A stretch of DNA of 64,000 bases. Origin: Nemopilema nomurai (taxonomy: Eukaryota; Cnidaria; Scyphozoa; Rhizostomeae; Rhizostomatidae). Below the pieces are notes generated by a model, which worked only from the letters and a program-made list of their open reading frames with translations, did not search any database and had not been told where the DNA came from. The stretch lies in the NCBI GenBank assembly GCA_003864495.1, contig ML133433.1, forward strand, positions 1,623,618 to 1,687,617, given 5' to 3'. The stretch's first letter is position 1. Every line of letters begins with the position of its first letter. A program made the translations under genes and the position numbers. Positions 36,197 to 48,400 of the stretch are shown piece by piece.

Positions 36197-38090
36197 GTTG
36201 CATGGCCTAGAAATAGATTTAGTGCTGCAGCCCATGATGATGCCGCAGAAGTGAATCACGCAAATGAATTCTCGACCACCAATTTAACGTGGTGTCTAAG
36301 GAGTTGGCAGGAAACGGCTTTGATGCTATGCTGGCCAGACTGGCATTCGCTGCGCTCTAGTTACTTTTAGCAGGTCTCTGATGACGTAGCAATTCCCAGT
36401 GCTCTTCGATATCATGTTGTGGACATTCGGATTCAATTATATTAAACCCTGTACTGAAGAGGGCATGAAACTAGGGCGGAGCTGGGATCTGTCTGAATAA
36501 TATACTCTCCAGTGACCTTCCTTTGCCAACTGCCAACACACGCCTAGTGTAGAGATCCGTACGAGCTACGTAAATAGTGTCTTCTCTTCCCCACGTCAGC
36601 AATTGTGGATGAAGATGTATTGAACCATCAGCCAGGGCAAAAGCGATGTTCTGTAAGCTAAACCTAGATATTGTTACCGTGTACTTCGTGTTTAGATTCT
36701 CATCTCTGGGTGCCAGAGCCACAGAATGTCAAGCGCGGAAATGGATAGCATTCCTCCGCCTCAGGTAGATACTCCTCCGCCTTCGAAAGATGCTCCCCCG
36801 CCTAAAACTGATGCTCCTCCGCTTCCCCGTTCGAAATTCTCGCGAACTCTTGACACAGTCTGACACAGTTCAACTTGCGTTGACTTAAGCGCTGGCTGAA
36901 ACTTCCTTGCAAATTAGCTAACGACGAACCAAAGCCATTTTTAGCTGCAAGGCTCTTGCTGATAGGATTGGCAAACCATTTAGCTTTCTTTTGCTAATAG
37001 AGTGTCTGTGAAACACACGCACTGACAAGCAATGGGGTCAAGTTGCAGAAGAAAGATTAGGCCGAGAATACGATGAACGTGTACCACTTGATTTAGCTAT
37101 CAGGAAAATTAGATCAAGTATCCTTGGTCTAATAGACAGAAAATACTCACGTTTAAATACACAAGTTATATAAACCGTTTAAGGAGTGAATTACTTTCGA
37201 GGGTTACAATGATTTCAGAGCCCAATCTTTCTTGGAGAGGGGGGGGGTGCGGTGGGGCGGAAGGGGTGCAATCACTCAGCGCATTTTTTGCAAGTCTAAA
37301 AATGCAACGGATGTTGTCCTAAAATGTCATGGTATGTAACGTTGGCTTCTCCGACGCTTTTTCCAGCACAAACACCATACAGTAAATGTAGCAGTCGAAC
37401 TAGATTGTAAATTTATAATCAATAATTGCTAATTGTGAAAATAGGAATTTAGACGATATTGAATAGTATTTGATAATGTTAACTATTGTTCTAATTGTTG
37501 CCTCTTTATACAAGTAGATCTTTTTCAACCTATTTCAGTACTGGGATGTGCTTTTGTTCATCTAAAAGCAGCGAATCGAGGCTTTTGGAAGATCAAAAGA
37601 CGAAATCATAGATTCATTTTGCAAGGAAACGTTATGTTTATACGTATAACCAGTCAATTAGGCTTAAGAAGAAACGAAGAATTGAGTCTAGAGCCAGGCT
37701 TCCAACAAAGGCCTTACACGTATCGAAGTTATGGGCTTGAGGATACGTTCGAGTTTTAGTGCTATCTCCATCACCAGATTTTCGATGGTGGTGGGATTTA
37801 TCTACCAGAAGAATTATTTTTCTTTTATTGACAAAAACACGCTTCATTAAGACTCTATTAGCTCGAAAATCTGTAGAAATTTTAATCTTCATGATTCAGA
37901 TAATCTTAAATACACTCGATAGTCAATTACAATTATTTTTGATAAGTTCATCTTCATCTTCAATATGACCTCTGTGCCATTTCCAGTTTATTGGCTTTCT
38001 TTGTGTACAATAAAAACAAGCCAAGCTTACATCGCCGTAAATTCTTTTAGACCTTTCCATTTATATTTTCCATTTTCCATATACACCCAG
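36197..38090. other. MIB1 3' UTR and intergenic DNA
   Basis: The first about 260 bases are probably the MIB1 3' UTR, ending after ATTAAA at 36441. A G-rich tract lies at about 37237-37265. Apart from a small proline-rich frame at 36726 (separate entry) I see no gene. An 83-codon minus-strand frame (36471-36722) has no recognisable domain. Confidence 0.5.
36726..36863 (+). CDS. Short proline-rich ORF with DAPPP repeats, uncertain
   Basis: A 45-codon frame starts MSSAEMDSIPPP and contains four imperfect repeats of the form (V/K/T)D(T/A)PPP, ending at TGA 36861-36863. At DNA level this is a short tandem repeat with core GATGCTCCTCCGCCT. It could be a first exon (there is a CAG-GTAGAT donor-like site inside), a leaderless small ORF, or chance translation of the repeat. 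No family is recognised. Confidence 0.25.
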   Translation: MSSAEMDSIPPPQVDTPPPSKDAPPPKTDAPPLPRSKFSRTLDTV

Positions 38091-38092
38091 CC

Positions 38093-38420
38093 AAAGTTCG
38101 TAAAACAATTCTGAAAACTAGATAGGAGCAACTGAAGTTCGTAAAACAATTCTGAAAAGTAGATAGGAGCAACTGAAGTTCGTAAAACAATTCTGAAAAG
38201 TAGATAGGAGCAACTGAAGTTCGTAAAACAATTCTGAAAAGTAGATAGGAGCAACTGAAGTTCGTAAAACAATTCTGAAAAGTAGATAGGAGCAACTGAA
38301 GTTCGTAAAACAATTCTGAAAAGTAGATAGGAGCAACTGAAGTTCGTAAAACAATTCTGAAAAGTAGATAGGAGCAACTGAAGTTCGTAAAACAATTCTG
38401 AAAGTAGATAGGAGCAACTG
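38093..38420. repeat. 41-bp minisatellite, eight copies
   Basis: Eight copies start at 38093 and every 41 bases to 38380, with core GAAGTTCGTAAAACAATTCT. They are almost identical; the last copy has lost one A. The unit length is not a multiple of three, and the minus strand is free of stops in all three frames through the array, which creates three overlapping spurious-looking open frames of 99-141 codons. Confidence 0.97.
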
Positions 38421-39413
38421 AAGTGTTGAAAAGCCGCTGAATTCTTCGGCAAAGGCGCGGCCCCACTTATCGGAAGGGATTTTCAGATTAGGAAGCTGGA
38501 AATTTATTCAATAGTTCTTTACACAATGCGATACAGAGGACCAAGTGTTTGTGAATACGATTTGAAGGCTTTGCACCCCTCCCTTGTTAAGAGGCCATTT
38601 CTAAACCTGGAGAATGTTTGTTTGGCCAACATCGACGCTTGGAAAAACTAAACAAACTCCATTTGAAAAAGGCTTGACGGTAGTCTGTTCCTTGCTTTCT
38701 CATATGTATTCCGCAGGTTTCAATGAGCTCCTTAACCATTTTCCGGGAAGAAAAGGCGTTGCTGTTTTGATATGACACCTGACGAAGCGCTTCTGCTCCA
38801 CATTAAAGTAATCAGAAAGCGTTAAATCCTCATCTCAAGATGGAGATATTGCTCATATAAAGAAGTATGTGCAAATACTTTTATATTTGATTTTGGAGCT
38901 GAACTTTTGGAGCTGTGGCATTTTTTACCAAAAATTATTTGGCAGGCAAGGACCTCTCGAGCAGAAAGAATTTGCTATTTCACAATAATCTTCGATTACT
39001 CGCTTTAAATATTGCAGTTCATCAAATCCTATTTTTTGCACCCTCTCTATGTGCTTTTTGTCGCCTCTCCTTGTTCTGTCCCCTCCTCAGGGGCCTCCTG
39101 CGATGCGTCTCTGCGAAGGAGCCCTGTCGGCGGTTACTTCTACATCCTATCACAATGAACAATCGACAAAAACCGGAAACAGTTCACGTTTATCTGGCAT
39201 GGGATACTTCCGGTTGGTCTGAGTCAATAGAACGAAGTATTACAACACTGTTGGATTCGATTACAATTTTGACTGCGTCCAGCTTGTCGCTTGTATCTAT
39301 TACTAGCCCTTTGGGGTTAGGCTTTCAACCAAGGGTTGGACGGCGCCCCATCTGATAAATCAAGGCCATATCGAGTACCAAATAATATAGTGACCGTGAG
39401 GGACTGCTTGGAA
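38421..39413. other. Upstream region of PXDN
   Basis: No gene is supported. The PXDN promoter and 5' UTR are expected here. The frame at 38915-39355 has no domain. A pyrimidine-rich stretch at about 39050-39095 is the only visible bias. Confidence 0.45.
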
Positions 39414-42400
39414 ATGATTGCGAACAGAGTTCTGTGGCTGGTTCTCCTGCTTGACTTTGTGGCAGCAGTCTCCTCGTGCCCTTCGGATTGCAATTGCTTC
39501 TCTCAAGCCGTCAAGTGTCATCCAGATGGCCAGAAATTCGCAACTATTCCGAGAGAAGGCCTCCTGACCGACACAAGGTCCCTGTAAGTACCACTAAATT
39601 GATGTTCCTATTTCTCGCCTGTTATGAAACTGTCCAAGGTCATTGTGGGTTTGGACTAGGATTATCAGCCCTAGACTCTCTTGGTGTTCCAGCGACTATG
39701 AAAATTCGGGGCATTAGATGTGATTTAGTGGACATTATCGAAAGCCATCTCAACACAGATTGTTTTGACCTGGTAGTTTTAATCAGTGTATATGGCGTGC
39801 TGCTTTGGAAGACACCTCTGCCAACGAAGGCTCTTTTTATTGTTTTTAAGTTACAGGAAGTTCTCTTAAGCCATATCACGTAGAAGTTAAGTAACCAACT
39901 TCCTTTTGGTTCATTTTGGCCGTCTCATTACAAAATACGAAGTCGAAATTAGATGCAGTTAGCTGAAAAGCGTTTCCTTATCTCCTTACACATGGTATCC
40001 CTTCAACTTCCGATCGAACGAAATCGCCGATTCATCCTTGTTCTAAACAGCAAAGTGTTTATGTTTTCACTTTGTTATGGGCAGAGCGGAATGAAAACCC
40101 GTCTGCAAATAGCTCTATGGCGAACAAACAACCACGGTGCCCTCGAAGTTCTGCCAGGTGATTCCCACTAGAATGTACGTGCACCCATAATTACTGGGTC
40201 AGGTCAAAATGTTTCTGCGTTTTTATCGTCTGAATGGTCAAGAAAAAAAGGGTCGTCCCCAAAACTCTTTGTAGATCGACTGGTCCATTGTGTTGTTCGT
40301 TTGAATCTAAACAGCACCTTCTGTCATTTACTGAGTTCGGAACGAATACTGAACGCATTTTGTAAGCTGTATTCATAACTTTCATTTATATTACCAAATA
40401 AAAATAATTTATAAGCGCAAATGTCTAAAGATGAAAATACTATCAAGATAATTAGCGATTCAAACCTGAGAAAAAACAGTGGTTTAATGGAGGTGAAATG
40501 CTGTTAAAATGTTAGACTTGGATGTTTGCCAAACAGATGTACAGATTTGCTCGACACATCTCTAAGAGTTAGCTTCCAGATTTCATTTCTTGGTCGTTCA
40601 TTCTGGGCAGAGCTAATCCTAAAGTCAAGATAGACACTTCTCAAGCAAAAACATTAAATCATTTTTGCATGTAATTCTCTAAAACTTGGGATCCTACCCA
40701 GTGGCGTAGCTAGAAGGGGCAGGGGGGGGGGGGGCAGCTGCCCCCCACCAAACTTTCCCAGCTGCTTGTCGGAAAATCTGTCGGAAAATTTACCACGCGA
40801 AAAATTTCAACAATAGATAACATTTTCAAGTTTGAACCTTAGAAGAAAATCAAGTCAAGTCAACTGTTATTGATAGAGCTTTACGCGCATATCCATTCAT
40901 TTCATAAAACCACTCAATTCCACGTTCCTTTGATGCGACATATAAATGGCGGCAACCACCAAACTACAAAGGTTTTGGTCAGAAAATTTGTCAACATCAC
41001 TAAATTTCGTCGGAATATTGTCGGAATTTGACAAACTTTCGCCCCTCCATTGCCAAATCGTAGCTACGCCACTGATCCTACCACCACCCTTGTCCTTTAT
41101 CAGTTAAAACTATTCACCTTCTGAGTTCCAAAAGTTGCAGATAACTTCAGAAAACAACGGATCTTATAATAATGGTTTATCATGGTAGTCCTACTTTACT
41201 TCTGTCGATGGAAATCTTGATCAAGTCACCCAATAAACAAACGCTAATTAAATGTCTTATCATTTTAGACTATCTTTACCTTTCTCCACCAAAGGAAGTC
41301 AAAATGGCCCCAGTTTGTAGTGGTTATCCAAAAAAATTCTAATAAAATATGCATGGTTACTAAATTTACTTTCCATGAATGAAAACTTGGCAACCCATTA
41401 ATATATCGACCAGAGGATGACACGGCTTAATAGGATACAATGTGAGTGGTTGGTGGTGGTGTTTCCAGTGATAAAACTGTGGTTTTTCCACATTTTGAAT
41501 CAGCTGTGCTTTCCTAAGGCAATTACGAAGGCTTTGAGCGATGTGTCGTTTACGTGCCTGTTTCGAACTTTGATGTGAAGATGACATTCGTTGTGCAGGC
41601 TGACTCGCGCTGTCACTTATAATACCATGGCAACAAGGCAGACGATAAACAATAGTAGAATTTCGTTGTTGCTGTTGTCGAAGTGCGATGAGATATGAAA
41701 GGCCCCTGAAATCTTCTGTTATTACGCTATTGTCTGCTACAATGAACAGTTTTGTCCCAATTAAACTAATATTAGCCTAGGCTGCTGCAGGCCAGAGAGC
41801 ATATTTCACTCTCAACTAAACGTTTGAGCATTGGCTTTTGCGTTTTTAAAGTAGTTTCCACCTTGAACACCTTCATTTAAACTTTATTTCGCACTGAAAT
41901 GTTTTCATTCCACCACCGGAAAGACAAAGACCTCATTATTAAAATTGTCGGCAAAAACTTGGCATAGTATCGGGGTTTTTACGAGAATTCAAAGTAGAAG
42001 GCCAACCTTGTTATTCAAAGTAAGAAATGAATAAACAATGAGAGGAAAGAATTTAATAGCTGCTAAAGTTTCTGCATCGTGCGATCGCTGAAACGGTGAT
42101 AATAGTTCGATGTGCTCGGAGGAATGGGCTCTAACCCTTTCCTAATTAGGTGAGGTTGCTGAAAGGTTTACCGCTCCAACGGCGCTTCGACGTGGTACGC
42201 AAAACAGGTATTGTGGTTGTTGAAACAATGTCTTTCGTCTAAAGCCATGCTTACCTACGTACGTGTAGGGGGAGGATGGAAGAATGTTACAACACAACCC
42301 AGAGTGAGGCAAGCAATTTAATGCCGATATTCCATTCACATTAAGGGGCCGATTACATGAGAGTTTTCAGCCCGGGCTGGAATTTCAGCCCTCCTTGAGC

Positions 42401-45400
42401 CAGTCTTTCCAGTAAACGCGTCCCAAATCTTCTGTAGACGAGCAATGAATTGCTCTTTGGCTGCTTCTTCGGTTTATTGGCGAAACTCAGAACGAGGCCA
42501 TACAATAGAGTCTTAGACAGTTGGAGCGAGGCAGAACAAGGTTTAGAAGAAGCCATAACTTTTCCTCGGCAGCTGTTTTATTGAGAGGCGTTCGATAAAT
42601 CGCTCTAGCACATGACCCCAGAGAATCAGTTGCTTGAAGTTGTTGCTTCGATCATGGTGCGTTATTTTAATAATATGGAATTGATAAATCTCACATATTC
42701 CACCCAACCCTAAAACACCCGTAGGTTTCCAATATTGACCTTTTTAGTCGGGCTGCACCTCAGCATGGGAGCATGCACATTATCGTTTCAGGGAAAAGTT
42801 TATGAAAGAAAAGAACATCTCATCCTGTGGCGGTATTTCCTGAACTCTTCAATACGTGCTTGTGTATAGAACTCAATGGATCAAGTAAGGCATTCTCAAG
42901 TGGCTTGTCAATAGACCATTGTGCCCATTTTCGATTTCTGGGGCACCTTGCACAGTTGATAGAGTGTTCTATATCAACATTCCTTGAGAAATGGACACTT
43001 TTTGGCCCTTTTGGGTACTTTGAGCAAAAGTTGTGATTTTCTGTGGCGCAGTTGCCAGCCATAACAATCTTAGTTAGCGCCCCATCGGCTTATTGAATTG
43101 TTTTCATTTGCTATTGAAACGCCCTGTGGGCATGTATATGTATTCTGTAAGATTTGCAAAGAACAATTGATAAATAGACAAATAATATCTATGTGGCTTG
43201 TTAGAGATGGGCGTTTATTGAAATACGTAACTGAAGCTGTACTATAATATGAGATACTGAGAGGCTGTTTAAAGCCCTGGGCGCTAGTTTAAGCTGGGCG
43301 CTTTATGCAGGTGAAGGCTGCTTGGAGATCGTTGCTGAATAGAGATAGGAGCTAGATGGAGTTGGGCGCTTGAAAATCGTTTGATGTTTATTAAAGCCCA
43401 GTATAACTTTGGCAAGTAACAGTAATAGAGAAGCTTGACTCAAAAATGGCGGGAACTATTTTTAAATTAATGTTGCAATGCAGTAGAGTAGTAAGATTTC
43501 AAGATTTTTCAACCGTGTGCAGCCAAGGTTACATTAACCGATAGAGCCGTTGGATCGTAATTCATAGTCTGTGCGAGGGGCAAATCACCCCCAAAAAATC
43601 TCGTACACCTTTTGTGAAAATTCTATTTTTTTATCAAAAAATCACTGGAAAACATATTGTTCTCGTTGAAATCTCGTACGCTATTTGCAAGAGTGAATTG
43701 CCCCTCGGCCCATTGTACTCCTTCTAGTTCACTACACCGTTATAAGGAAAACATACTGCAGTCTGACAATTTTTTGGGGTGCTAAAGCGCCCCAGCCCAA
43801 CCCCCCTCCCCGGTTCCGACAGGCCTGACCGAGACAAAAAATTTAGCCATTAGTGTCTCGGGAACTACATTATAAAGGGTGGGACGATTGCAAATGTCAT
43901 ATCGTGTCATGAATGTCATTTCGTGTCATGAATGTCATTTCGTGTTATGAATGTCATGTCCAAATGAGACCAGGGCATCTTTGCCCATCAAAGTTGTGTC
44001 CATTTGCCTCAGACGCAAGAGCTCTTCTCCGTGACAACCCACCATCCTGACTTGTATCGCACTGTAGGTTGCAAATACAGTTCCATTCGGTTTATTCTAA
44101 TCTCAAAGGAACAGGATTGTTGCACACATGTTTCGTGTATCAACTTGTGCTTGTTAAAGTACGCTTTCACATGAAAGATCGCCGCTCTTTACCAACGCTG
44201 TATCAAATTTTCTTGCCTTCTGGGTAGAGATTTACTAACTGTACTAACAGATTACAAAACTAGTCGAATAATCCTGTCCCTGATTACACTGAAAGCCAAG
44301 GTTAGTCTCCAAGTCGGTGTGTGTGCGTTACGTTAAGCAATTCTAATCTTATTTGGGTATGTCTTTGTTTTTGTTAAATAGTGTCATGTTGCAGTCACGT
44401 TTGAAGAATTTTCGGCCCAATCCGTTTTTCAATGTATCGACCTGTAGCGTCTGCAAAATAATATGCAAATCAATTCTTTCACTATTTTTGTGAAAACTTG
44501 CGATGTTTCACGGTCTCTAAATAGGTCAGCTGTTTTTACCGGAACGATTACTTCACTCTTTCTACTGCATACAAACAACTACCTCTCTTCCCACAAAATT
44601 GCACAGGCGAGGAAATCAAGGCGACACCCTGACAAAACCCCTTGGTAAAAATGTTTTTAAAATATACCCCTGAGTTAAATCATTTCTCGATAGATAGTTA
44701 ACTTGTCCCAAAGAGGTGAAACATATACCTCTTCTCGTTGTGATATCATTTCATTGTATTATTATCGATTCTATTTCATTGCTGCACATCAAATGAATGA
44801 ACCAATACAGTGTCTCATACACCTCTCTTCCTTTTACCTGCATTTTCCCCTCGCTTGCCACTGAACGATTCTTCTGACCACATCTTCCACTAGAATCACA
44901 GGCTCAACATTCCACTTATGCCTGCATCTTCATCCGATCGAAATGACATAGCAATAAGCGTTGATATCGTAGCATGTATGCCTTGGTATGCTTTGATATA
45001 CCACGTAGGTAACACAGGCTCTGTTAATAAAGCAGAAAGAAGTTCGCATTATGACTACAGCTGATATGAAACTGTTTGCATTGCTCCAAAGCAAAGGCCA
45101 TCAGAGTCAGCTAGAGTGCAAGTAGTTTAGAAACCACAACACTGTAAATTAGTGTATTGGTGCACAAACTATTCCCATGGCAACCAGTGACCCTCAGAGA
45201 CATTAATGGGGACCCCAAAGTTTGCGTGCTAAATTTTGGAGACTAATTTTACTGGAACATATCCAAGGTTGAAATTGTTTAAATAATATTGAATTGATAC
45301 AATAGTCAAAACAGAAACCCCAAAACTGGGGTCATTTTTCAATAGCTTTCCCCATCTGAAAGAACAAAAGCTGACTATAATTGTAATCCCATCAAACTTT

Positions 45401-48400
45401 TCTCAGTCAGTCTGACCCTGAAGGGTTTTAGCTTTTGTAAAGCTCTATTAGATGTCATAGCCATGGTTAAAAGCATGCGAGTGATTAGACTGGTACTGAT
45501 ATTCTGTGTGGTTTCATGTGATAAGAAACAGATACGGATTTTTGAATAAGGTCTCTTAATTCCTGGGTTCCCACATAATTTCCTAATGAGGTACATCTTT
45601 TATATGAGTTATATAAGCTGTTCCTCATTAATAGCGGTTTTGCAGAAGTGTAGATAGCCTGAGCAAAAGCTTGGTTTTATTGGCATTCGAAGTTCTTCTG
45701 ATACCAGTAAAGTCAATGATACAATTATCTTTAAAGCTTTGTGCTATTCGTAAAAGAAGGTGGAAACAATCGCTAAAATAATTGAGTTTAGTCAAGAAAC
45801 AACGAATTCGGCGCGAATCAAGTCGATGCCCGTAGATGCTGTTACTGTTATTTTGTATACGGAAGCTGGACGGATAAGAACCTTTCTATACGATTACGGA
45901 TTTTAGGGTCTCAACAGTTTCGAGTAGGGAGGAATTTTAGAACGCTTTTCAAGAATTCTTGTGCTGTTTCAATGAGCTGTTTACGGATCTCAGATTCTAC
46001 TACGATCATCGTTTGAAAATTCCTGTCAAGATTTTGTCCTTTGAAATTGTAGAAAACTCGATCGGTATTCTGTTTAGCATTTGTAGAAGACGAAGCTTAT
46101 ATGAAACTGATGCATCTTTAGGCAACGTAGAGTGATCTGATCAGAAAACAAAATGGGTCCTTGTAAGCAAGATGCTTGAGCTGTGTTATAAGCTGCAGAT
46201 CCAATTGTTCCAAGCATGGGCGATTGGGCCCCTTTTATATTCCTCTGCTTTCGCTGACTTGTCCTTGTTCATTCTCTCCGAGGTATCTGGTTATGTCTAT
46301 GCTTTGATTTTAGAGATCTCAGCAGGAACAAGATCACAAAGATTTCCAAAGGTGACTTCGACGGTGTACCACATCTGGAATTCTTGTAAGTGTGCAAATT
46401 TTCTTATAAATGTAAAATTTTAAATTATTTCTTCTTTTTTCTCGTCATCCTATGGCACGTAAAAGTTTAAAAAAAAAGTCGACGGTCATTTAGTCCTGAT
46501 TTATGTACTTTCTTTCTCTGCTACTTTCTTTCAAAAACACTATTAAAGTCATTTCGATATTCGGCTTATACAAACAATTATGCTCGTTAACGTCTTAAAT
46601 AGTTTTCGTTCTTTCTCAATGTTTTTGTCTTTTACACAGAATGTGTCTTTTCGACTTTTTCTGTCAAAATTGGTTTCAGTTGTCGAATTGTCTGACATGT
46701 CCCATCCCACAGCGCGCGATCTTATCACCCATAATGCCTGCGTCCTATCCCACAATGCATTCGTCCTATCCCATAATGCCATTTTTGTATCCCATAATTC
46801 TCTATGCTCCTACCCAGGTTTCCTCATTATCCTCCCAAAGTTGCGGAAGAGACCCCAATTTTTTTCGTTGATACACTTTTTCATCGCAAGCGTAAGCCAA
46901 ACAAACTTCATCGATGATACTGGACTTTGTGCGTTTTGCATGCGTTTTGTTTATCGCCTGAATCTAGGTTCCCTTGACCAGCTTTGCATAAGCGTCAAAT
47001 CTTGATTGGCTAGGAAAGGAATCACTGCCACAGGAATCGCCTTCGAACTGAACCAATAAGGTTGCGAGAAAGGCTCCCTTGACCAGCTTACCCTGAGCCT
47101 GTTTGATAAACCCGCACTATCATTAGACACATCGTGACATTATCACATTAGTAAGAAAAACAGTCATCTTGAAAGTACCACAGGTCCTGTTTATCAAGCA
47201 ATGCCCCGTGAACTAATACAAAAGTCTGACCTCAACTCGAACCATCTGCCAAGAAAATGAGTCAAGGACAGACGGCCATTTTCTAATGTTTTGATGTCTT
47301 CCATACATTTTTCTATTAGAAGAGTTGCAGTGGCTGCCAAATATATGTCAGCTGAGTTGGCCAAGTGATTCCACAAAAGAACTGGAACTATTCCAAAACT
47401 TTCTTGAATGGTTTTTTGTCTCTGTTGGCATGGTCGCAGAGTGATTCAAGAATTAACGTAACGTGGCAGAAAGTACTCCATACTGTATTGCTTCCACCAG
47501 AGTACCAATGCACATCTTTCTTTTCTGGCCCAATTTCATATCAACTTCTATTTTGTCCATTTCTAGGTGAAAGTGGTCCATTTGCTATTTTATATTCGAC
47601 GCTCCCTGCTTACTTAAAGATTTTGCATGATTCTTACCCTTACAGTCATTCTCCTAATGTAAGATATTTTGCAGGTATTTGTACGATAATAGTATCCAAG
47701 AAATTGAACCAGGAGCGTTTGCATCCTTGAAGAAGCTTAAACATCTGTAAGTAATCGTAGCTATCTTCACTGCAGTTTTACGGAAATGATAACACAGAGC
47801 TCCTTTTGTGGTTTGCAATCTAGCTCCTAACATTCATATTTCATGCTCTCTTGTGTATTTCACGCCATTTTATTAGGTATATAGCACAACAGGTGCACGG
47901 TAAACATATTTTTCTCCCTCCCATTGGCCTATTTCCTCTCACAGGTAAGAAAGTATTCAATCATATCGCTATCCAAGCCTTCATTTCAGACATTTATACT
48001 CTTTGTACTGTCAGACGATACTAAAATCCCTTTCTTTAACAGACATTCCCAAAACCATTTTGAATGACCCTGGTTTGACCACACTACTAGCAGACCACGC
48101 AGTAACTCGACTCACAAAAACCACCTAACCATAACTGTTATGTTTTCTGTTTGGTCGCTCAGTTCAAGATTAGTTTCGTATTAAAAGCATTATGAGAACG
48201 GCGATTAGAATTGGTTAAGAACAGCTTAGGCCAAACAAAGGATAACATAGGTAAAGACGCCCATTCAAGGATTGGCCTCTGATTAAGAAATCGAAGCGGA
48301 ATTTCTTCAGACGTTTTTATAATAAAGTAACCTTCATCTTCATTCAAACAGTGGAATTCCCATCTTTCAGACCGTGATTTTTCTGTCAGAATAATCTTTA

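Noticed and set aside
36471..36722. 83-codon minus-strand ORF after MIB1
   Set aside because: No domain, splice site or conserved feature could be seen, and it overlaps the likely MIB1 3' end.
38027..38466. Three overlapping minus-strand open frames of 99-141 codons
   Set aside because: They are the 41-bp repeat read in three frames; there is no start context, domain or splice support. Kept only as a repeat and a finding.
42342..42420. GGGGCCGATTACATGAGAG with AGCCCGGGCT, possibly a repeat end
   Set aside because: No matching inverted end or target duplication was found downstream, so no element boundary can be supported.
46580..47005. 141-codon plus-strand ORF in a PXDN intron
   Set aside because: It spans a degenerate repeat, has no domain, and lies between two well-supported LRR exons that splice in frame without it.
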